From contig JAGPNK010000007.1 in NCBI GenBank assembly GCA_020746835.1, forward strand, positions 1 to 64,000: DNA of 64,000 bases, given 5' to 3'. The stretch comes from Stachybotrys elegans. Its lineage: Eukaryota > Ascomycota > Sordariomycetes > Hypocreales > Stachybotryaceae. Shown piece by piece: positions 31,366-43,254 of this stretch; the stretch's first letter is position 1; each line of letters opens with the position of its first letter. Made by a program: the position numbers and the translations under genes. Below the pieces are notes generated by a model that saw only the letters and a program-made list of their open reading frames with translations, ran no database searches and was not told where the DNA came from.

Positions 31366-34300
31366 ATGCAATCGCTAGCACCCGGTACTGGCATTTCCAG
31401 GCTTCAACAGCTGGAGCAATCCAACCCGCGCTATGGCTGGCTCCGCCAGTACCTCGACGCCGACAGTCGATTGCTTCACAACTGTCTCTACCCAGTCGTC
31501 CAGGGACGAACACGCGCTGTGGTGGCGGACATTTCCACAGACGCCGAGGAAGCCGTGTTAGTCTCCTCGTTGACCGAGGGCGGGAACCAAGACGCCTTCC
31601 GAGCTGCGCTCACGGAACAAGAGCGAAAGACAGATGTTAGACTCATCTTCGTCACCAGCATTAGTGGCGTGGGCGAGAATGCCAGAAAAGAGGTAGGCAA
31701 CAACAATCTTGTCTCCCAAATACCCCACACTCAAATGCTTCCTGGCAGCAACTCTCGAATGCCCCGGAAACAGACCTGTCCGCCCTCCCCGAAGGAGCAA
31801 ATGCCCCCATCATCACAAGGGCTCGCACTGCCGGCAGACTGGGCACACATCCAATCCCGAACCACCAGTCCTTCCTTCCAGACCCCCAAGTGCTACGGCT
31901 CGTCCTGGAAGCCTCGGATCTGGACCCAGCTGTCGTGTTGCGACATCTGGACCAGAGCGAGCACTTAAACAGCCCTGCCCGATCGCTGCACCTGGACCAG
32001 CTGGCTTCCTCAGGCGGCTGGATTAACCCAATGCCAACAGCACTCCGAGTAGCCGTAGACCAGGCGAATCACGTTACTGCAGTACTCATACCAGGCGGCA
32101 AGTCAGATCCCAGTCGGCATCCTGGGCGGAATGCCACTTGGACTGGTAAGAATGTATTTTCTTGACTCGTCCTGACTCAAGTGGGAAGCGAACATGCCAA
32201 CTAACGTTTCCATGTAATTACCCACTGCTTAGTTGTCATGCTTGCCACCGAAGATGACTGCTTCGGGATCGACTTTAACCGCAATGCCCCATCAATCTCC
32301 CAGGTCATGCGCTCGTCTACCGAGACCATTGCCGCAGCCTTCGAGTCCAGCCTCCGCTCTCTCACAAAGGACCAGCTCCCGGAAATTCTTGCGAATCCCA
32401 GTAGTCTGGTGTGGCTGTACATGGGGCCGTTTATGGAGGCCGCCGCATGCCACATATCACTCCTTCGCCGCCAGTGGAGCGTCTTGTACGAGCCGCACGC
32501 CAACACGTCCGCGGCATACGGCGGCGCCATGCACCGAGACATAATCAGAAACCGGGCGAGGGAATACGGAAACCATCTCCGCTATATAAACACGTCGCTG
32601 GAGAACTTGAAACGCGCCCTCCCACCAACGCCTGGCTTCAACAACGCCAACCACACCAACTGCCCGTGGTGGTGTCCAAACAGCGTATCCAACCTGGGGA
32701 TTCTCATCGTCGATCTCGAGTGCCTCACCCAAGATTTGAGCACCTTGAAGGCCGCCTGCGATCATTTTCTGGAGCAGCAAGTCAGCAATATATCGCTACA
32801 GGAGGCGCGCATGTCCATGCGAGAGGCCAAGGACTTGAAGCGGCTGTCCTACCTTGGCTTCGTTTTCGCGCCCCTTAGCCTTGCGAGCTCCTTCTTCAGC
32901 GTACAAATCGAGCCTCTTAGTGATCCGGCCCCTTTGTGGGTATTCATTGTCACAGCTCTGGCAATCTTGGCCTTCTCAACTGCTGTCTTGTTCTCGGCCA
33001 ATTCAAAAAAGGCAAGGAAGTTGTGGAAAGGCATCAAGGGCGCAGTCTTGGGCCTGGTGCTGCGAGCCTCTGAACCTCCACCCGACGATAAGACGTATGG
33101 ACAGGGAAATGAGGGCGGGAAACCGCCGATATATGCTATCTCCGAGGGGACAGCCCAGGATAAGACTAGATCGTCGTCAGCCACGGTTGCCGAAGTCCCT
33201 CAAACTGGCAGCAGGTCAACGGACGCACAACAGGATCCCGTAGGATCAGCACCGCGTGTGCGTACGACCGGCCTCGAAACTGCCGAAGCCACAGACAAGG
33301 TGGCCGGTGGGAGCCCACGCAGTCAGTCGAGCTCAGCCGCGAAGAAAAAACAACGGAAAAAGGTCCCAATGAATGATCGTACGCTTCGGGTGGCAGAAAG
33401 AAAGCTTCAGAATCTGCCAACAGCAGCGCCGAATCCATTCTACATGGCCGAGTACAAAGACATGGATAGTTCCTTTGACACACCTTTGAGCGGCACGGGG
33501 GTGTCACCCTCGCTTTTCTCTAGCCCAGCCCAGCACCGGCCCACGGGTAGGAGGCCGAAACCTAGCACATCATCATCAGGTGGGCTGACGAGTGCATCCC
33601 CCGCTCTCTCGGCTGCGACAGGCTCCTCGAGTGCTGAAAAACAAGTTTCGAAGGTGACGCCATTCATGTCACCTCTCCCGGAGGAGCACACTGAGGACGA
33701 GAAGCTAGTCGAAGAGGCCACTGTCGGCCCCTCTCGTGATATTAGCACAAGCTCGTACGCCATACAGCGGGGGATAGAGCAAGCCACTGAGCCATCGCCT
33801 GAAAACCCTGTTCAGGACGCGGCAGACTCCAAGCCCGCGAACAAGGTAGCTTCTCTACACGAAGCCGCTCGCACCGGGGATGTGGGCGCGGTCCAACGGC
33901 TTTTGGACGCGGAGGCATGTCACATTGAGGATAAGGACGCCAGAGGAAAAACTTCAATACAGTGGGCGGCCGAGGAAGGCCACAAGTCAGTGGTGCGACT
34001 GCTCCTGGAGCGAAGGGCGTCCGCGTACCGCAGTAACACGGACAAGTTCAACACCCTCGCCTTGGCTGCTAATAACCTCCACAAGTCTGTTGTTCGGCTG
34101 CTGGTGAATTGGCCCTTCTCGGAAGATGTCAAGGAAGACCTGATCGGCGAAGCCTTAGCCGACGTGTATAAGAAAGGTCCCCTGTCACCCGCCTTTCGGC
34201 TGCTCATGCAGTCGGTCAAGAAGATGAGACCCCGACGCGACGAGGTGTACAATTTCCTCCTCTGGCCGGCAACGTCCAACCAGGACCAGGCCACGATAGC

Positions 34301-35606
34301 AGTTATTCTGAAAGCCGTAAAAAACCGGGAGGCAAAGAAGAAAGTGATCGAGCGCGGGCTAGATTGCGCCGTGGATATGTCGCTTCCGGAAATGGCCCGA
34401 CTGTTCCTCAATGCGGGCGCGTATGCGAACTGGGAGTCCGGCTATCCCTTGTGGCTGGCTAGCGGGAAGGACTCTGAGGAGATCGTCCGGATGCTGCTCG
34501 ATCGCGGGGCTGACCCCAACCTCTCTTCCTCGACGCTGCGCGATCCCAGGGACGACCGCAGGTCCCCGCTCGCCAGCGCGACAAAGCATGGCAACTTGTC
34601 CGTCATCCGCCTGCTTCTCGAGGCCGGTGCCAATCCCAACGGAAGGGATGTGGTCCGCAACGCTGCCTATAGCGGCAGCGTGCCAGCCATGCGTCTCTTG
34701 GTCGACGCTGGGGCAGACGTCAACGTGGAAAATACATGCGGCTATAGCTCCAGCATGGGTGGCTCCGGCGAGCCATTGGGAATCGCGGCCGAGAAAGGGC
34801 ACAGTGATATGGTGCGCTTTCTCTTACAAGCCGGGATAAATCTGGAAACTACCTTCACGCATTCGGCGCCGAAGAAGAAAGGGGAGATAGCATTGATAGA
34901 GGCTTGCGAATGCGGCCAGGAAGTGGTTGCTCTCATGCTCATGGACGCCGGAGTAACGCAGCTTTCGTACGTGACGTGGGATGATTATTTGTATACCTCT
35001 AGCTTGTATACCTCTGGCTTGTACGACCTCTCTCGAGCCGTGATGGATGCGGCGAGAAATGGGCTTACCGCGGTTCTGGAACGGTTTCTGAAAGCGGCGT
35101 CTAACGATTCAGACTGGCCAGCAGGAGTCAAGGGTGCGCTGCTGAACATGGCAGCGGAATACGGCCGGGAGGAGGCGGTCTCGGTGCTTCTGCAGCACGG
35201 CGCGGAAGTAACGGCGCGATCGCCCATCGATGAAGAGACAGCCCTCCATGCTGCGGCTCGCGAGGGACAGTCGGCGACAATACAGCTGCTGCTGGATCAC
35301 GGTGCCGAAATTGATGCCAGGAACAAGAAAGGCGAGACCTCCCTTCATGTCGCGGCTAGGGAAGGCAATATACATGCTGTGGAAGGTCTCCTCGGGCGCG
35401 GCGCTCGCATCAACTCAACGGACAATGACAGTTGGACCGCTGCGCATCGGGCGGCTTGGAATAAACACGAACACGTGCTGGAGCTGCTTACAGCACGAAA
35501 TGCTGATTTGGGTATAGAGACGTCTGAAGGATTTACGATAGAGGACTTGTTGGAGGCCACAGAAACAGATAATGAGAATCGGAGAGGGACTCTGTATAGA
35601 TTTTAA
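31366..35606 (+). CDS. CorA-like membrane protein fused to ankyrin repeats
   Basis: Exons 31366-31692, 31749-32145 and 32233-35606 give 1365 residues. Introns of 56 and 87 nt have GTAGG...GGCAG and GTAAG...CTTAG ends and restore frame. The first 350 residues end in a CorA-like module: a long alpha-helical region, then LKRLSYLGFVFAPLSLASSF and LWVFIVTALAILAFSTAVLF as the two membrane helices. The GMN signature of true magnesium channels is not present (FSVQ at that place), so transport is doubtful. A disordered Ser/Pro-rich cytoplasmic linker follows. From about residue 790 there are some 12-14 ankyrin repeats (ASLHEAARTGDVGAVQRLL, TALHAAAREGQSATIQLLL, TSLHVAAREGNIHAVEGLL). Similar proteins are common and variable in filamentous ascomycetes; they may be membrane-tethered scaffolds or receptors. 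Function is unknown. Confidence 0.82.
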
Positions 35607-35767
35607 AAGGCGCGATAGGCCAAAGAGGACCAAGAACATGAGTCGCCCTGGCCGTAGATACATATTTGATTCGTTCATTAATAAGGTACCTGTCTGTCTA
35701 TTATACATCACAATGCCTATAAAAATCATGGCGCTTAATTGAAACCAAATGTCTCCCGGGAAGTGGC

Positions 35768-37600
35768 TTAATACTGGAAAGGTGACCACTGGTTTATATG
35801 GTCGCACCGCTCTACGCCAACATACTGTACCTGGCTCCGCGGCGACGTAAACCAACCAAAGAGACAGAAACTCTCGACACTTCGCAGCCTGTCGGCCAGC
35901 TCACGCCCTGTCAGCATCGATGTGCCCTCGAATGTGGAAAGAAGCCTGTCGCTGTGACAGACATACAAAAGCTGGCTAGCTATCGTTGTCGGCGCCCGGG
36001 GGAGGAATGGCACCGTTCGCTTGTTGAAGGACAGGAAGATGAGGTTGAAAAATATCATCAAATGTACCCCCACCGCAACACCGACCATAGCCATCATGGC
36101 CTGGAAGGAAAGTACCTCAAAGATGCCCATGGTCTGCTCGCCCGTCTCTGGATTCTTGGATCCTGGCGTGGCTGCGAACTCCATCAAGGGCGGTACAAAT
36201 ATGGTCGCAGCCTGGACCATGAAGACGCAGATGGATGCCCATAGTGCCATGAGAGATCCAAGGACTATACTCATCAAGGCTCCTCCGAGGTAGGCCCTGC
36301 TCACAATGTCGCCTCTCACCATGGAAGTATACAGGCGACTCGTCCGTCCTCCCGCCAGCTTTCTCCAAGGTTCGAAGCGCTGCACCTCGCGTTGGATACT
36401 GATCCACATCATACCACCGATGGTCATACACGCCGTCAGAACCACCTTGCCAATCGCTACACGCGACACAGAGGAAGAGGAAGTCGCTACTCCGACAAAT
36501 CTAGCGGTGTAATAGAGTGCCGCCGTGATGGCAGCATGGCCGAGCCAAAGAAACACTTCTGACAGCCACGCTATGCGCTTGGTGAGCCATAGTCCCCTTG
36601 AGTCCCTGTCGTTGCGATAGTAGGATCTCTGGCTAGGATTTATAGAAACAATGTAACCTTGCATTGACTTAGATGAGAGTTGGTATGTCATGTACGTGGA
36701 GCCGTCTGGATAAAATGCAGCAAAGTGCTCCAGACGAAACGAGATGTTCCCCAGCGCTGAAGAAATTACATCCGAGTGCGCAAATGGTGGGATTTGTCGG
36801 AAGAGCTCGAGCGTCGTGCAGCCGCTGCGGTCCGCATCGCTGACGAGAGAGACGATACCCCCAAGGCCCTTGGGGTCATGGTAAAGCCCTGTGTGCTGTA
36901 GTAAGAGCAGGATGCTGAGCAGCAGCGCTGAGCCTGCCATGACTCCATGTAATGCCTGCGTCACGGTTGCTAGCCCTTTGTTGATGGTGACAATGGCGAA
37001 GGTGGGCTCTGCGACTCTTCCTTGCGAGAAGCTGATGGCGCCAAACTCGACGGCGAAAATACTCCCGCTTATCGCTGGCAGAACGATGGACACGAGAATG
37101 TACATGGTCGAGCAGAGGGCGACGTTCCAGTGGCGCCGCTGGAGAGCGCTGAAAGGCGTCGTAAGCCCGAAGATGGACGTGTAATCCAGGCAAAGCGCGT
37201 TGTACGCATTGCCCCCCTCGTTGCTGGCGAGCTGGACAAAGGGCGCCAGCCTCCGCACATCCATGTCGACGAGCTCCCATATCGCGGCGATGAGGACGAT
37301 GATGCCCACGGGCAGGTACTGCCAGGCGAGGTACGTGGTCACGTCGGCATCCCCGAAGATGAAGACGCTATCGTAGTCGGTCTCGGTCCCGTTGCGCTGG
37401 ACGCGTTGGAGCTGGGGCTCGTCGCTCTTGCGTTGGTTGATGAGGAGCTGGATGCCGACAATGTGTAGCACGTGTAGGGCGACGAGAAAGAGGATGAACA
37501 AGGGATTGAAGGTGAAGGGCTTCCAGTTTGCTCTTGTACCCGAAACCCTTGTCCGTGACGGTTCACCGTGTACGAATGCGGATGACTTCATGTTTAACAT
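35768..37600 (-). CDS. large fungal membrane protein, DUF3433 type
   Basis: An intronless 610-residue protein with roughly ten hydrophobic segments in two halves. Each half has the pattern of a tryptophan-rich helix followed by a short cytoplasmic motif (WELVDMDVRRLAPFVQLAS in the first, ISIQREVQRFEPWRKLAGG in the second), which is the signature I associate with DUF3433 proteins. The central extracellular loop holds NISFRLEHFAAFYPDGS and N-glycosylation sequons. It probably sits in the plasma membrane; the role is unknown. The start is set at MLNMKSS (37600); an in-frame ATG at 37696 would add 32 residues. It is convergent with the CorA/ankyrin gene, 160 bp away. Confidence 0.75.
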   Translation of the reverse strand: MLNMKSSAFVHGEPSRTRVSGTRANWKPFTFNPLFILFLVALHVLHIVGIQLLINQRKSDEPQLQRVQRNGTETDYDSVFIFGDADVTTYLAWQYLPVGIIVLIAAIWELVDMDVRRLAPFVQLASNEGGNAYNALCLDYTSIFGLTTPFSALQRRHWNVALCSTMYILVSIVLPAISGSIFAVEFGAISFSQGRVAEPTFAIVTINKGLATVTQALHGVMAGSALLLSILLLLQHTGLYHDPKGLGGIVSLVSDADRSGCTTLELFRQIPPFAHSDVISSALGNISFRLEHFAAFYPDGSTYMTYQLSSKSMQGYIVSINPSQRSYYRNDRDSRGLWLTKRIAWLSEVFLWLGHAAITAALYYTARFVGVATSSSSVSRVAIGKVVLTACMTIGGMMWISIQREVQRFEPWRKLAGGRTSRLYTSMVRGDIVSRAYLGGALMSIVLGSLMALWASICVFMVQAATIFVPPLMEFAATPGSKNPETGEQTMGIFEVLSFQAMMAMVGVAVGVHLMIFFNLIFLSFNKRTVPFLPRAPTTIASQLLYVCHSDRLLSTFEGTSMLTGRELADRLRSVESFCLFGWFTSPRSQVQYVGVERCDHINQWSPFQY

Positions 37601-38449
37601 GGCCAAGGAATAGAGAGACGGCGAAGAGCAGAAAGGCTGGCCAGACGTCGGAGGATGAGTCAGGATGGTGCGCCCGCCGGAGATTTGTAGGAACATCCAG
37701 TCTGCCCATGCTGCAAGCCTCCTGGGCGCTGGTCACCAGGAGCCCGGGTAGGGCTGGGGATGGAGACCCCAAGCGGTGCGGCTGAATGCATCCTTGGGAT
37801 GATGCCACCAATCACGGCAGTGTCAGCCTTGTCAACCTTGCCCCTTTCCCCTCTCAGCCCCTCTCATGCATCCTTCGCAAAATTATGTGCCTAATGATGC
37901 ATGTCGCGTTTCTGATTCTTGAAGCTTGGCCAAACTCGGTATGCAGGATGCTGAATGGTGGGAACCGTGAAGTTGGCTAAAAGTGGGCTGCTGTTGATAT
38001 GGGCTGACTCAGGCTATTCGTGGCAACGAGTTGGAGGTTATAAGATAAGTTGATAGGTGTCGGGATCGATCACTGGTCTTGGTTGAACCCTGGACTCGAG
38101 ATCGGCACATGGACATCGAGGACCGCTGCTTTCTAGCTTCTGAGAGCGCGTCTCTGACTGCTGTCTATTTATTCGATATCATCCATAATGGCAAAGGGAG
38201 CCCTACTCAAAGTCTGTGTCATTTGTCACATCGCCCAGAATCAGCAATTCCCTCTGTAAATTGTTCCACATACTACCCTGACCATCTGTCAAGCTCCTGG
38301 TGCTACACCTTGTGATAGCCCTAGCAAAGATTTTTCACAAGAAGAAGATGAAGACAAAGAAGGAGCAGGAGAAGAAGGAGCAGGAGAAGAAGAAGAAGAA
38401 GAAGAAGAAGAAGAAGAAAAATAAGTAGATAGATACTATTATGGTACTA
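37601..38449. other. intergenic with GAA microsatellite
   Basis: No gene seen. The region contains the purine tract at 38338-38421. Confidence 0.45.
38338..38421. repeat. GAA/GAG purine microsatellite
   Basis: About 84 bp of almost pure A/G: imperfect aagaag and ggagcaggag units, then about ten clean gaa repeats. It lies just past the stop codon of the PD-(D/E)XK gene, on its 3' side. Confidence 0.85.
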
Positions 38450-39745
38450 TTAAGCTTCTAGTAAATTTATATCCTGACCATGGCCTACGGGCTGGAACAT
38501 TTGGCAATATGGGACCAGGGCTATTTGCGCCAGCTCCTGCACTTTCTGGACGATTTTGTACACGCCCAAGGCTGTCTGGGTGTCACCAATAGGGAACTTA
38601 TGCCACAGTAGCACTCGTTTCGTGTCCGAGTCTCGAGATGAGGCTACCAAACTCCAATCATGGCCCTGGATCAGCAAGGACAATATGTACGCTGGTTGTT
38701 TTGAGGAAGATGATTGTGAACTCGGCGGCGGAAATAGTTCGTCCAGCTTTTTCCACTGTGATCCTAGCCAAGTGAGCAGTTGAAGCTTGGCTGTATCCGT
38801 GCTGTCAGTTGTACGCTTGACCTCGACAGACAGTGCGATAGGGCGACCGCACAATCCCAGATAAGACGTGTGATTCAGACTCGGGTCAGGCGCAGGATCA
38901 GCCTGCATGAGAAGCCGTAGGTGGTTAGAGGCTGAGGCGTCGCGGGGCGTGTAAGCAATGGCGAAGTCCACCTTCTTAAATGGAGCAGCGGCCATGCGAT
39001 AGCGGGGGTCGATAGAGGCGGACGAGCAAGGAACAACAACCAGCTCATCCATATTCGCCCTCCGCCTACTATTGAAGATGCATCGAAGGAGTGGGTAGTA
39101 TACCATGTGCGACCACGCTCCCTCATCAAGAAGAAACCTGTCGCATTCGCGCGCCTGCTGGACAATGTCATCGACAAAGTCCGGGCTCGGGGTAGGTCCA
39201 ATATTGCCTCTTTCCTCGCCATAAAGATTAGGGTCCATCCACCGCTGAGCTGCTCTAGTTGCCCTGTAATGTCCTTCGAACTCGGTTCGCATCTGTTGGT
39301 CTAGTATCGGGGCCTGCTTCTCGAGGCGGAGCAGGAGATCGACAAGCTCAGCGGGCATGCGTTCGTCTTCTATGTCCAGAGTGCAGACCTCGGCGCCGCC
39401 CTGTCCCTCGGGAAGATTGCTCAGACCAAAGAGTTGCTTCCTTGGCGAGCTAGACCTAGACGAGCCTGTGCGGTAGGACGAAGCGATGGATGGCAGGGCA
39501 TCCGTCAGACGGGTCGATCTCGGCGGCCGCGGCGTTGCATCCTCGCGAGGGTATTCGTGCCCGGCCATATCTGTGTCATCTCCATCGCCCCTTCGCCGCT
39601 TTGACGGCGAGCGTTGCCGGTCCATCGATATAGGTGGTGATACGAAGGCTCGAGATCGTTTAATCGGATAAGGCGTATCTTGTTTGTTGGCTTCGATCGG
39701 CGGAAGTGACGAGAGCCAGCTCTGCACAATGTCCGAGTTCCTCAT
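38450..39745 (-). CDS. PD-(D/E)XK nuclease-like protein
   Basis: An intronless 431-residue protein. The first 120 residues are disordered and basic, with a likely nuclear signal (SPSKRRRGDGDD) and many Ser/Pro. The folded part has the order expected of the fungal PD-(D/E)XK domain: helical region SYLGLCGRP near the core, KKVDFAIAYTP supplying the acidic residue, IALSVEVKRTT supplying E-x-K, and AKLQLLTWLGSQW as the following helix. These domains are abundant in filamentous fungi, mostly as orphan genes of unknown target. The catalytic D...E-V-K set seems complete, so DNA cleavage is possible but unproven. It is flanked by microsatellite and gene-poor DNA. Confidence 0.75.
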   Translation of the reverse strand: MRNSDIVQSWLSSLPPIEANKQDTPYPIKRSRAFVSPPISMDRQRSPSKRRRGDGDDTDMAGHEYPREDATPRPPRSTRLTDALPSIASSYRTGSSRSSSPRKQLFGLSNLPEGQGGAEVCTLDIEDERMPAELVDLLLRLEKQAPILDQQMRTEFEGHYRATRAAQRWMDPNLYGEERGNIGPTPSPDFVDDIVQQARECDRFLLDEGAWSHMVYYPLLRCIFNSRRRANMDELVVVPCSSASIDPRYRMAAAPFKKVDFAIAYTPRDASASNHLRLLMQADPAPDPSLNHTSYLGLCGRPIALSVEVKRTTDSTDTAKLQLLTWLGSQWKKLDELFPPPSSQSSSSKQPAYILSLLIQGHDWSLVASSRDSDTKRVLLWHKFPIGDTQTALGVYKIVQKVQELAQIALVPYCQMFQPVGHGQDINLLEA

Positions 39746-40999
39746 GATGCAAGATCAGACGCCATGTTTCCGACCTTGGTGGGATAGACGATGTTGACGC
39801 GACGTTAGAGAGGCTGTGTTGGGTTGCGGTTGGAATCGATTGGAAATGGCGAACGTGATTGCATCCGTTAAGGTACGAAGTAGGTTGGTTGGTTCTCAAG
39901 GTAGTCCACATATATTCGTTCATGTCCATCCATTTTCATGGTGGATCCCGACCACGTGAAAGGTTAGCCTACCCTGCAGTAGGTGCACCAGCCAGTAAGC
40001 GCAGTCTATATACACTAGGGTTGCACCTCAGGCTTCTCCTACACTGTCTCGTTCTATTGTACATCACTTGCCGAAGCCTCCTCACCCGACCACGTGACAG
40101 AGACACCTGGTACTACAGCAGTATCGTGAAGGAACATCTCTGGGGGCAGTGAAGACGTTGGCATTGCTATTACCATTTGGGATTATTGTGTGCGCCCCAA
40201 TTCGATACATGCCAGCGACTTCGAGGAAGGCTATTACCATAGCTATAGGTGTATTTTCTTGCTAAGAATTATCTTTTTGTTTGACACAGTTTTTATTGCC
40301 AGAGGGGGCCCCCTTAAAGTTCCTCGTCTGTATTTAATTGGGGCACACGAACAGCAAATCCCATGTTCTATTGCGCATCTGCGCAAGCATCTTCAACCTG
40401 GTGTCTGTTTTAGAATTACCTTTATAAATATCATCTGTGCATGTATCTGCCACATACGACCATAGCCACTAGAAAATACGGGATCCCGTCCGCTCTCCCC
40501 AAGTCAACCCAGTGAGCGGCTGAGTAGTAGTTGGGTCGGTGACGACCAGCGAATGCCAGCTGTTGTATGTTTCTTTTCACTTCTTTTTTTTGGTCCTTTG
40601 TGTCTTAGTATCGCGACCAGCATCGGGAGTGGTGGATTTCATGCGGTTTGGGGTTGCCAACGTAAAATACAGGCATACATCCGGACTTGATTCTACAGTA
40701 TAGTCTTCACATCGCCAAACATTGGCATCTCAAGACTTCAAACCAAATACAGCCGCATATCCGGTATTTATGCTCCCACAATTGATTGAAAAAGGGTGCT
40801 TTTACACATCCTGGCGGCACACCTACAATAACCCCCCGCAGTTATGGCAGAGCAGGTAGCGAGGGAAAAAGGAACACTAGTATATCTGAATAACGGTTGC
40901 CCTATTACCTGCAGGGCCAAAGGATAGTTATGCAATAAAGGAATTGTTACATAATATACCCTTTGACTGGAGCTATAGAGCAATGAGGTGAATAAATAA
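39746..40999. other. intergenic, no gene seen
   Basis: About 1.25 kb of mixed composition with short frames only. There is a small GC-rich palindrome around gggggccccc near 40304-40313. No RNA gene was recognised. Confidence 0.45.
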
Positions 41000-42676
41000 C
41001 TATTTCACTTTTATCGGCTCCCTTTTCGGTTCATACTCTGCGCCTACATCTACCTTCTTCAACGGATGCAAATCGTCAAAGACTGTTGCGGAGCCTCGCT
41101 TCAACCAAGCAGACCCGAGGCCTTCCCAGAATCGAAACTGCACCTTGCTCGTGTCAAAAGCACCAAAGTCATAAGACACCCGCATCGACGCCTCCATTGA
41201 TGGGTAAATCCGGGACGTCAGGGCAAACCTCTCATTCAGGAACACCTCCAAGACAGACTCATCCACGAAAAAGCGAAGACGAAGCTCTTCACCCTCTAGA
41301 AGAGTAAAGTACCCAGTATCATTCGCCTGAGCACCTAGACCTGCTAGCGAGGAACACGACCTGTCGACGATGACTTGGCCGACTGCGAGGTCAACCACCA
41401 GCTTGGTTGTCTCGGCAAAATCTGCCGATGCACGAAGATCCAACACAAGTCTCTCGCTCCCCGTTAGGCCGCTAAGTGTTGCCTCGACCTCATAATTTGT
41501 AGACTTCATTTCGCAGAAGCCCTCCAGCGAGGAACGGGTGCAGGCCGCATCGCGCAGCTGAGCGACTTGTGGAGCAGGACGGACCCCGAGTGTTGACATT
41601 TGTCCGCGATCTTCGTCCAACACCCAGCCATTGGGAACAGGGCCACCAGTTGCTGGCCTGGTGATATGTATGAGCTCTCTGGGATAGCCAAGACATCCGG
41701 CCCAGCCCTGACGCTTGATTGTAGACTGCTTGGCCGCCTCGTCTGCCCATCCGAGCTGAATGAGGCGTCCTTGAGCGTCACGGAATATGTGTGCGGCATA
41801 CAAAAGCCCGTGATCTAAGAAGCCATATCCTCGGATTCGGAATCTCGGGGAGCCATCATCAGTGCATAGAGTGCCAGATAGCCAGAGCAGGCAATGGCCA
41901 TTGTGGCGAGAGCTATCGGCTGGCTCCTCAATGCCGACAATAATGTAGTCGGTCTGGTCCAGAGTGAAGAAGCTCGCACACTCAAAATTGACTGCTTTTA
42001 AAAGAGGGCTGTCGGGTGGGATGCTGAAGTTGCTGGCAACGTCGAGTAACATGGACGTGTACTCCCAGTTGATCATGTCGTTCGACTGGTACAAGTGCAG
42101 CTGAGGACCGCGCCCGCGCTCTCCAGAGGCAATCATCATGTAGCTGGTGCTAGAGTCGTGCTGTAGCAGAGTAGACAGTGACGGCCACTGGGAGACAAAC
42201 GGGTCTCTCCAGCCACTAGTCGCAGGGCCTTTGGGCGGCGACGCGAGCAACGGGTTGGCCGAGTGGCGATGCCAAGACAGACCGTAGTCGGACGATATGG
42301 CAACTGACTGGCTTTCACAGCCATGAATGTAAGGCTTGGACCAGTGGATGGGCAGCGCCGAGACGCTCGTATAGTAGAGATAGAGAACCCTCTTCCCATC
42401 TACCAGCCTCGACACAATGGATCCTGAAAAGACACCCTTGCGATCATACGTGGTGCCGTTCCACAGGGCCGGCATGCAGTCCTCCCAGGTAACAAGGTCC
42501 CGGCTTTTCGCCATGCCCCAGGCGCAATTTCCGCCGTCGGTGGTACCGGGGTTCCATTGGTAGCAGATGAGGTATTCTTGGGTTTCTGGGACAAAGACGG
42601 CGCCGCAGGGGTCATTGGACCACGAGTGCGGCGCGATGAAGTGGGATGTTGGTCTGAAGCGATGGAACGAGTTCAT
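41000..42676 (-). CDS. GH32 invertase/fructosidase, intracellular type
   Basis: An intronless 558-residue protein. GH32 hallmarks are in order: HFIAPHSWSNDPCGA with the nucleophile Asp (family consensus WMNDPNG), GVFSGSIV, SGWRDPFV with the RDP transition-state-stabilising Asp, and VNFECASFF with the acid/base Glu of the EC motif. A C-terminal beta-sandwich ends in SVLEVFLNERFALTSRIYPS. It would hydrolyse terminal beta-fructosides such as sucrose or fructans. No signal peptide is seen from the ATG at 42676 (MNSFHRFRPT), so it is probably cytosolic and would need imported substrate; an in-frame ATG at 42739 would add 21 residues, still without a good signal. It is divergent from a sugar porter, which fits import followed by cleavage. 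Confidence 0.9.
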   Translation of the reverse strand: MNSFHRFRPTSHFIAPHSWSNDPCGAVFVPETQEYLICYQWNPGTTDGGNCAWGMAKSRDLVTWEDCMPALWNGTTYDRKGVFSGSIVSRLVDGKRVLYLYYTSVSALPIHWSKPYIHGCESQSVAISSDYGLSWHRHSANPLLASPPKGPATSGWRDPFVSQWPSLSTLLQHDSSTSYMMIASGERGRGPQLHLYQSNDMINWEYTSMLLDVASNFSIPPDSPLLKAVNFECASFFTLDQTDYIIVGIEEPADSSRHNGHCLLWLSGTLCTDDGSPRFRIRGYGFLDHGLLYAAHIFRDAQGRLIQLGWADEAAKQSTIKRQGWAGCLGYPRELIHITRPATGGPVPNGWVLDEDRGQMSTLGVRPAPQVAQLRDAACTRSSLEGFCEMKSTNYEVEATLSGLTGSERLVLDLRASADFAETTKLVVDLAVGQVIVDRSCSSLAGLGAQANDTGYFTLLEGEELRLRFFVDESVLEVFLNERFALTSRIYPSMEASMRVSYDFGAFDTSKVQFRFWEGLGSAWLKRGSATVFDDLHPLKKVDVGAEYEPKREPIKVK

Positions 42677-43254
42677 GATGAATGTATGATGAAATGATGG
42701 TGTTTTTGGTAGAGATGGGATGTTGTGACTTGCAAGCAAGACTCAAGGATTCGGGCGACGGCGATGTAAGTCATTATTTCACCTCCTCCTCTCCCATCCG
42801 GGACGTTTCAAGACCCCATGTCGGCTGAATATTGAACAGCATCTGGAAATCACCAATCATAATTCAGCCGCGGCGAGCCTAGTTAATGGGCCTGGGCCGT
42901 CCAGCATCCAGTCATAATTCACCCATTTCACCCGGCTGGTCTACCCCGGAATTCGATCTAGCGCATCAGCTCCGGCGTGGCGGTCGAGAATTGCCCGGAC
43001 GGGCTAGCAAAGTCAGTTTCTTGCCTTGCTCTGCGGTTCAGCCGATGCCATCCCCACGGGGAACCCGCATCATTCATTCTCTGACCCAGACCGTTGGGAT
43101 TGAGACGTGGTTTGTCGTCGCGTGAGTATGGCTGCACGCCCGCGACTATAAAGACGCAGTCTCTCTCCTTGCATTCCTTCTGTCCATCAGCCTTTGTCTT
43201 CAGCAATCCTCACAGCTTCACTCTCTCTCTGCTACCACACTTCTCAATATCATC
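42677..43254. promoter_or_regulatory. shared promoter of GH32 and sugar porter
   Basis: 578 bp between divergent starts. On the plus strand TATAAAG lies at 43147-43153, 102 bp before the transporter ATG. Two matches to the carbon-repressor CreA consensus SYGGRG lie on the minus strand at 42954-42959 (ccgggg) and 43052-43057 (gtgggg). These fit glucose repression of a sucrose pathway but are short motifs. Confidence 0.5.
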
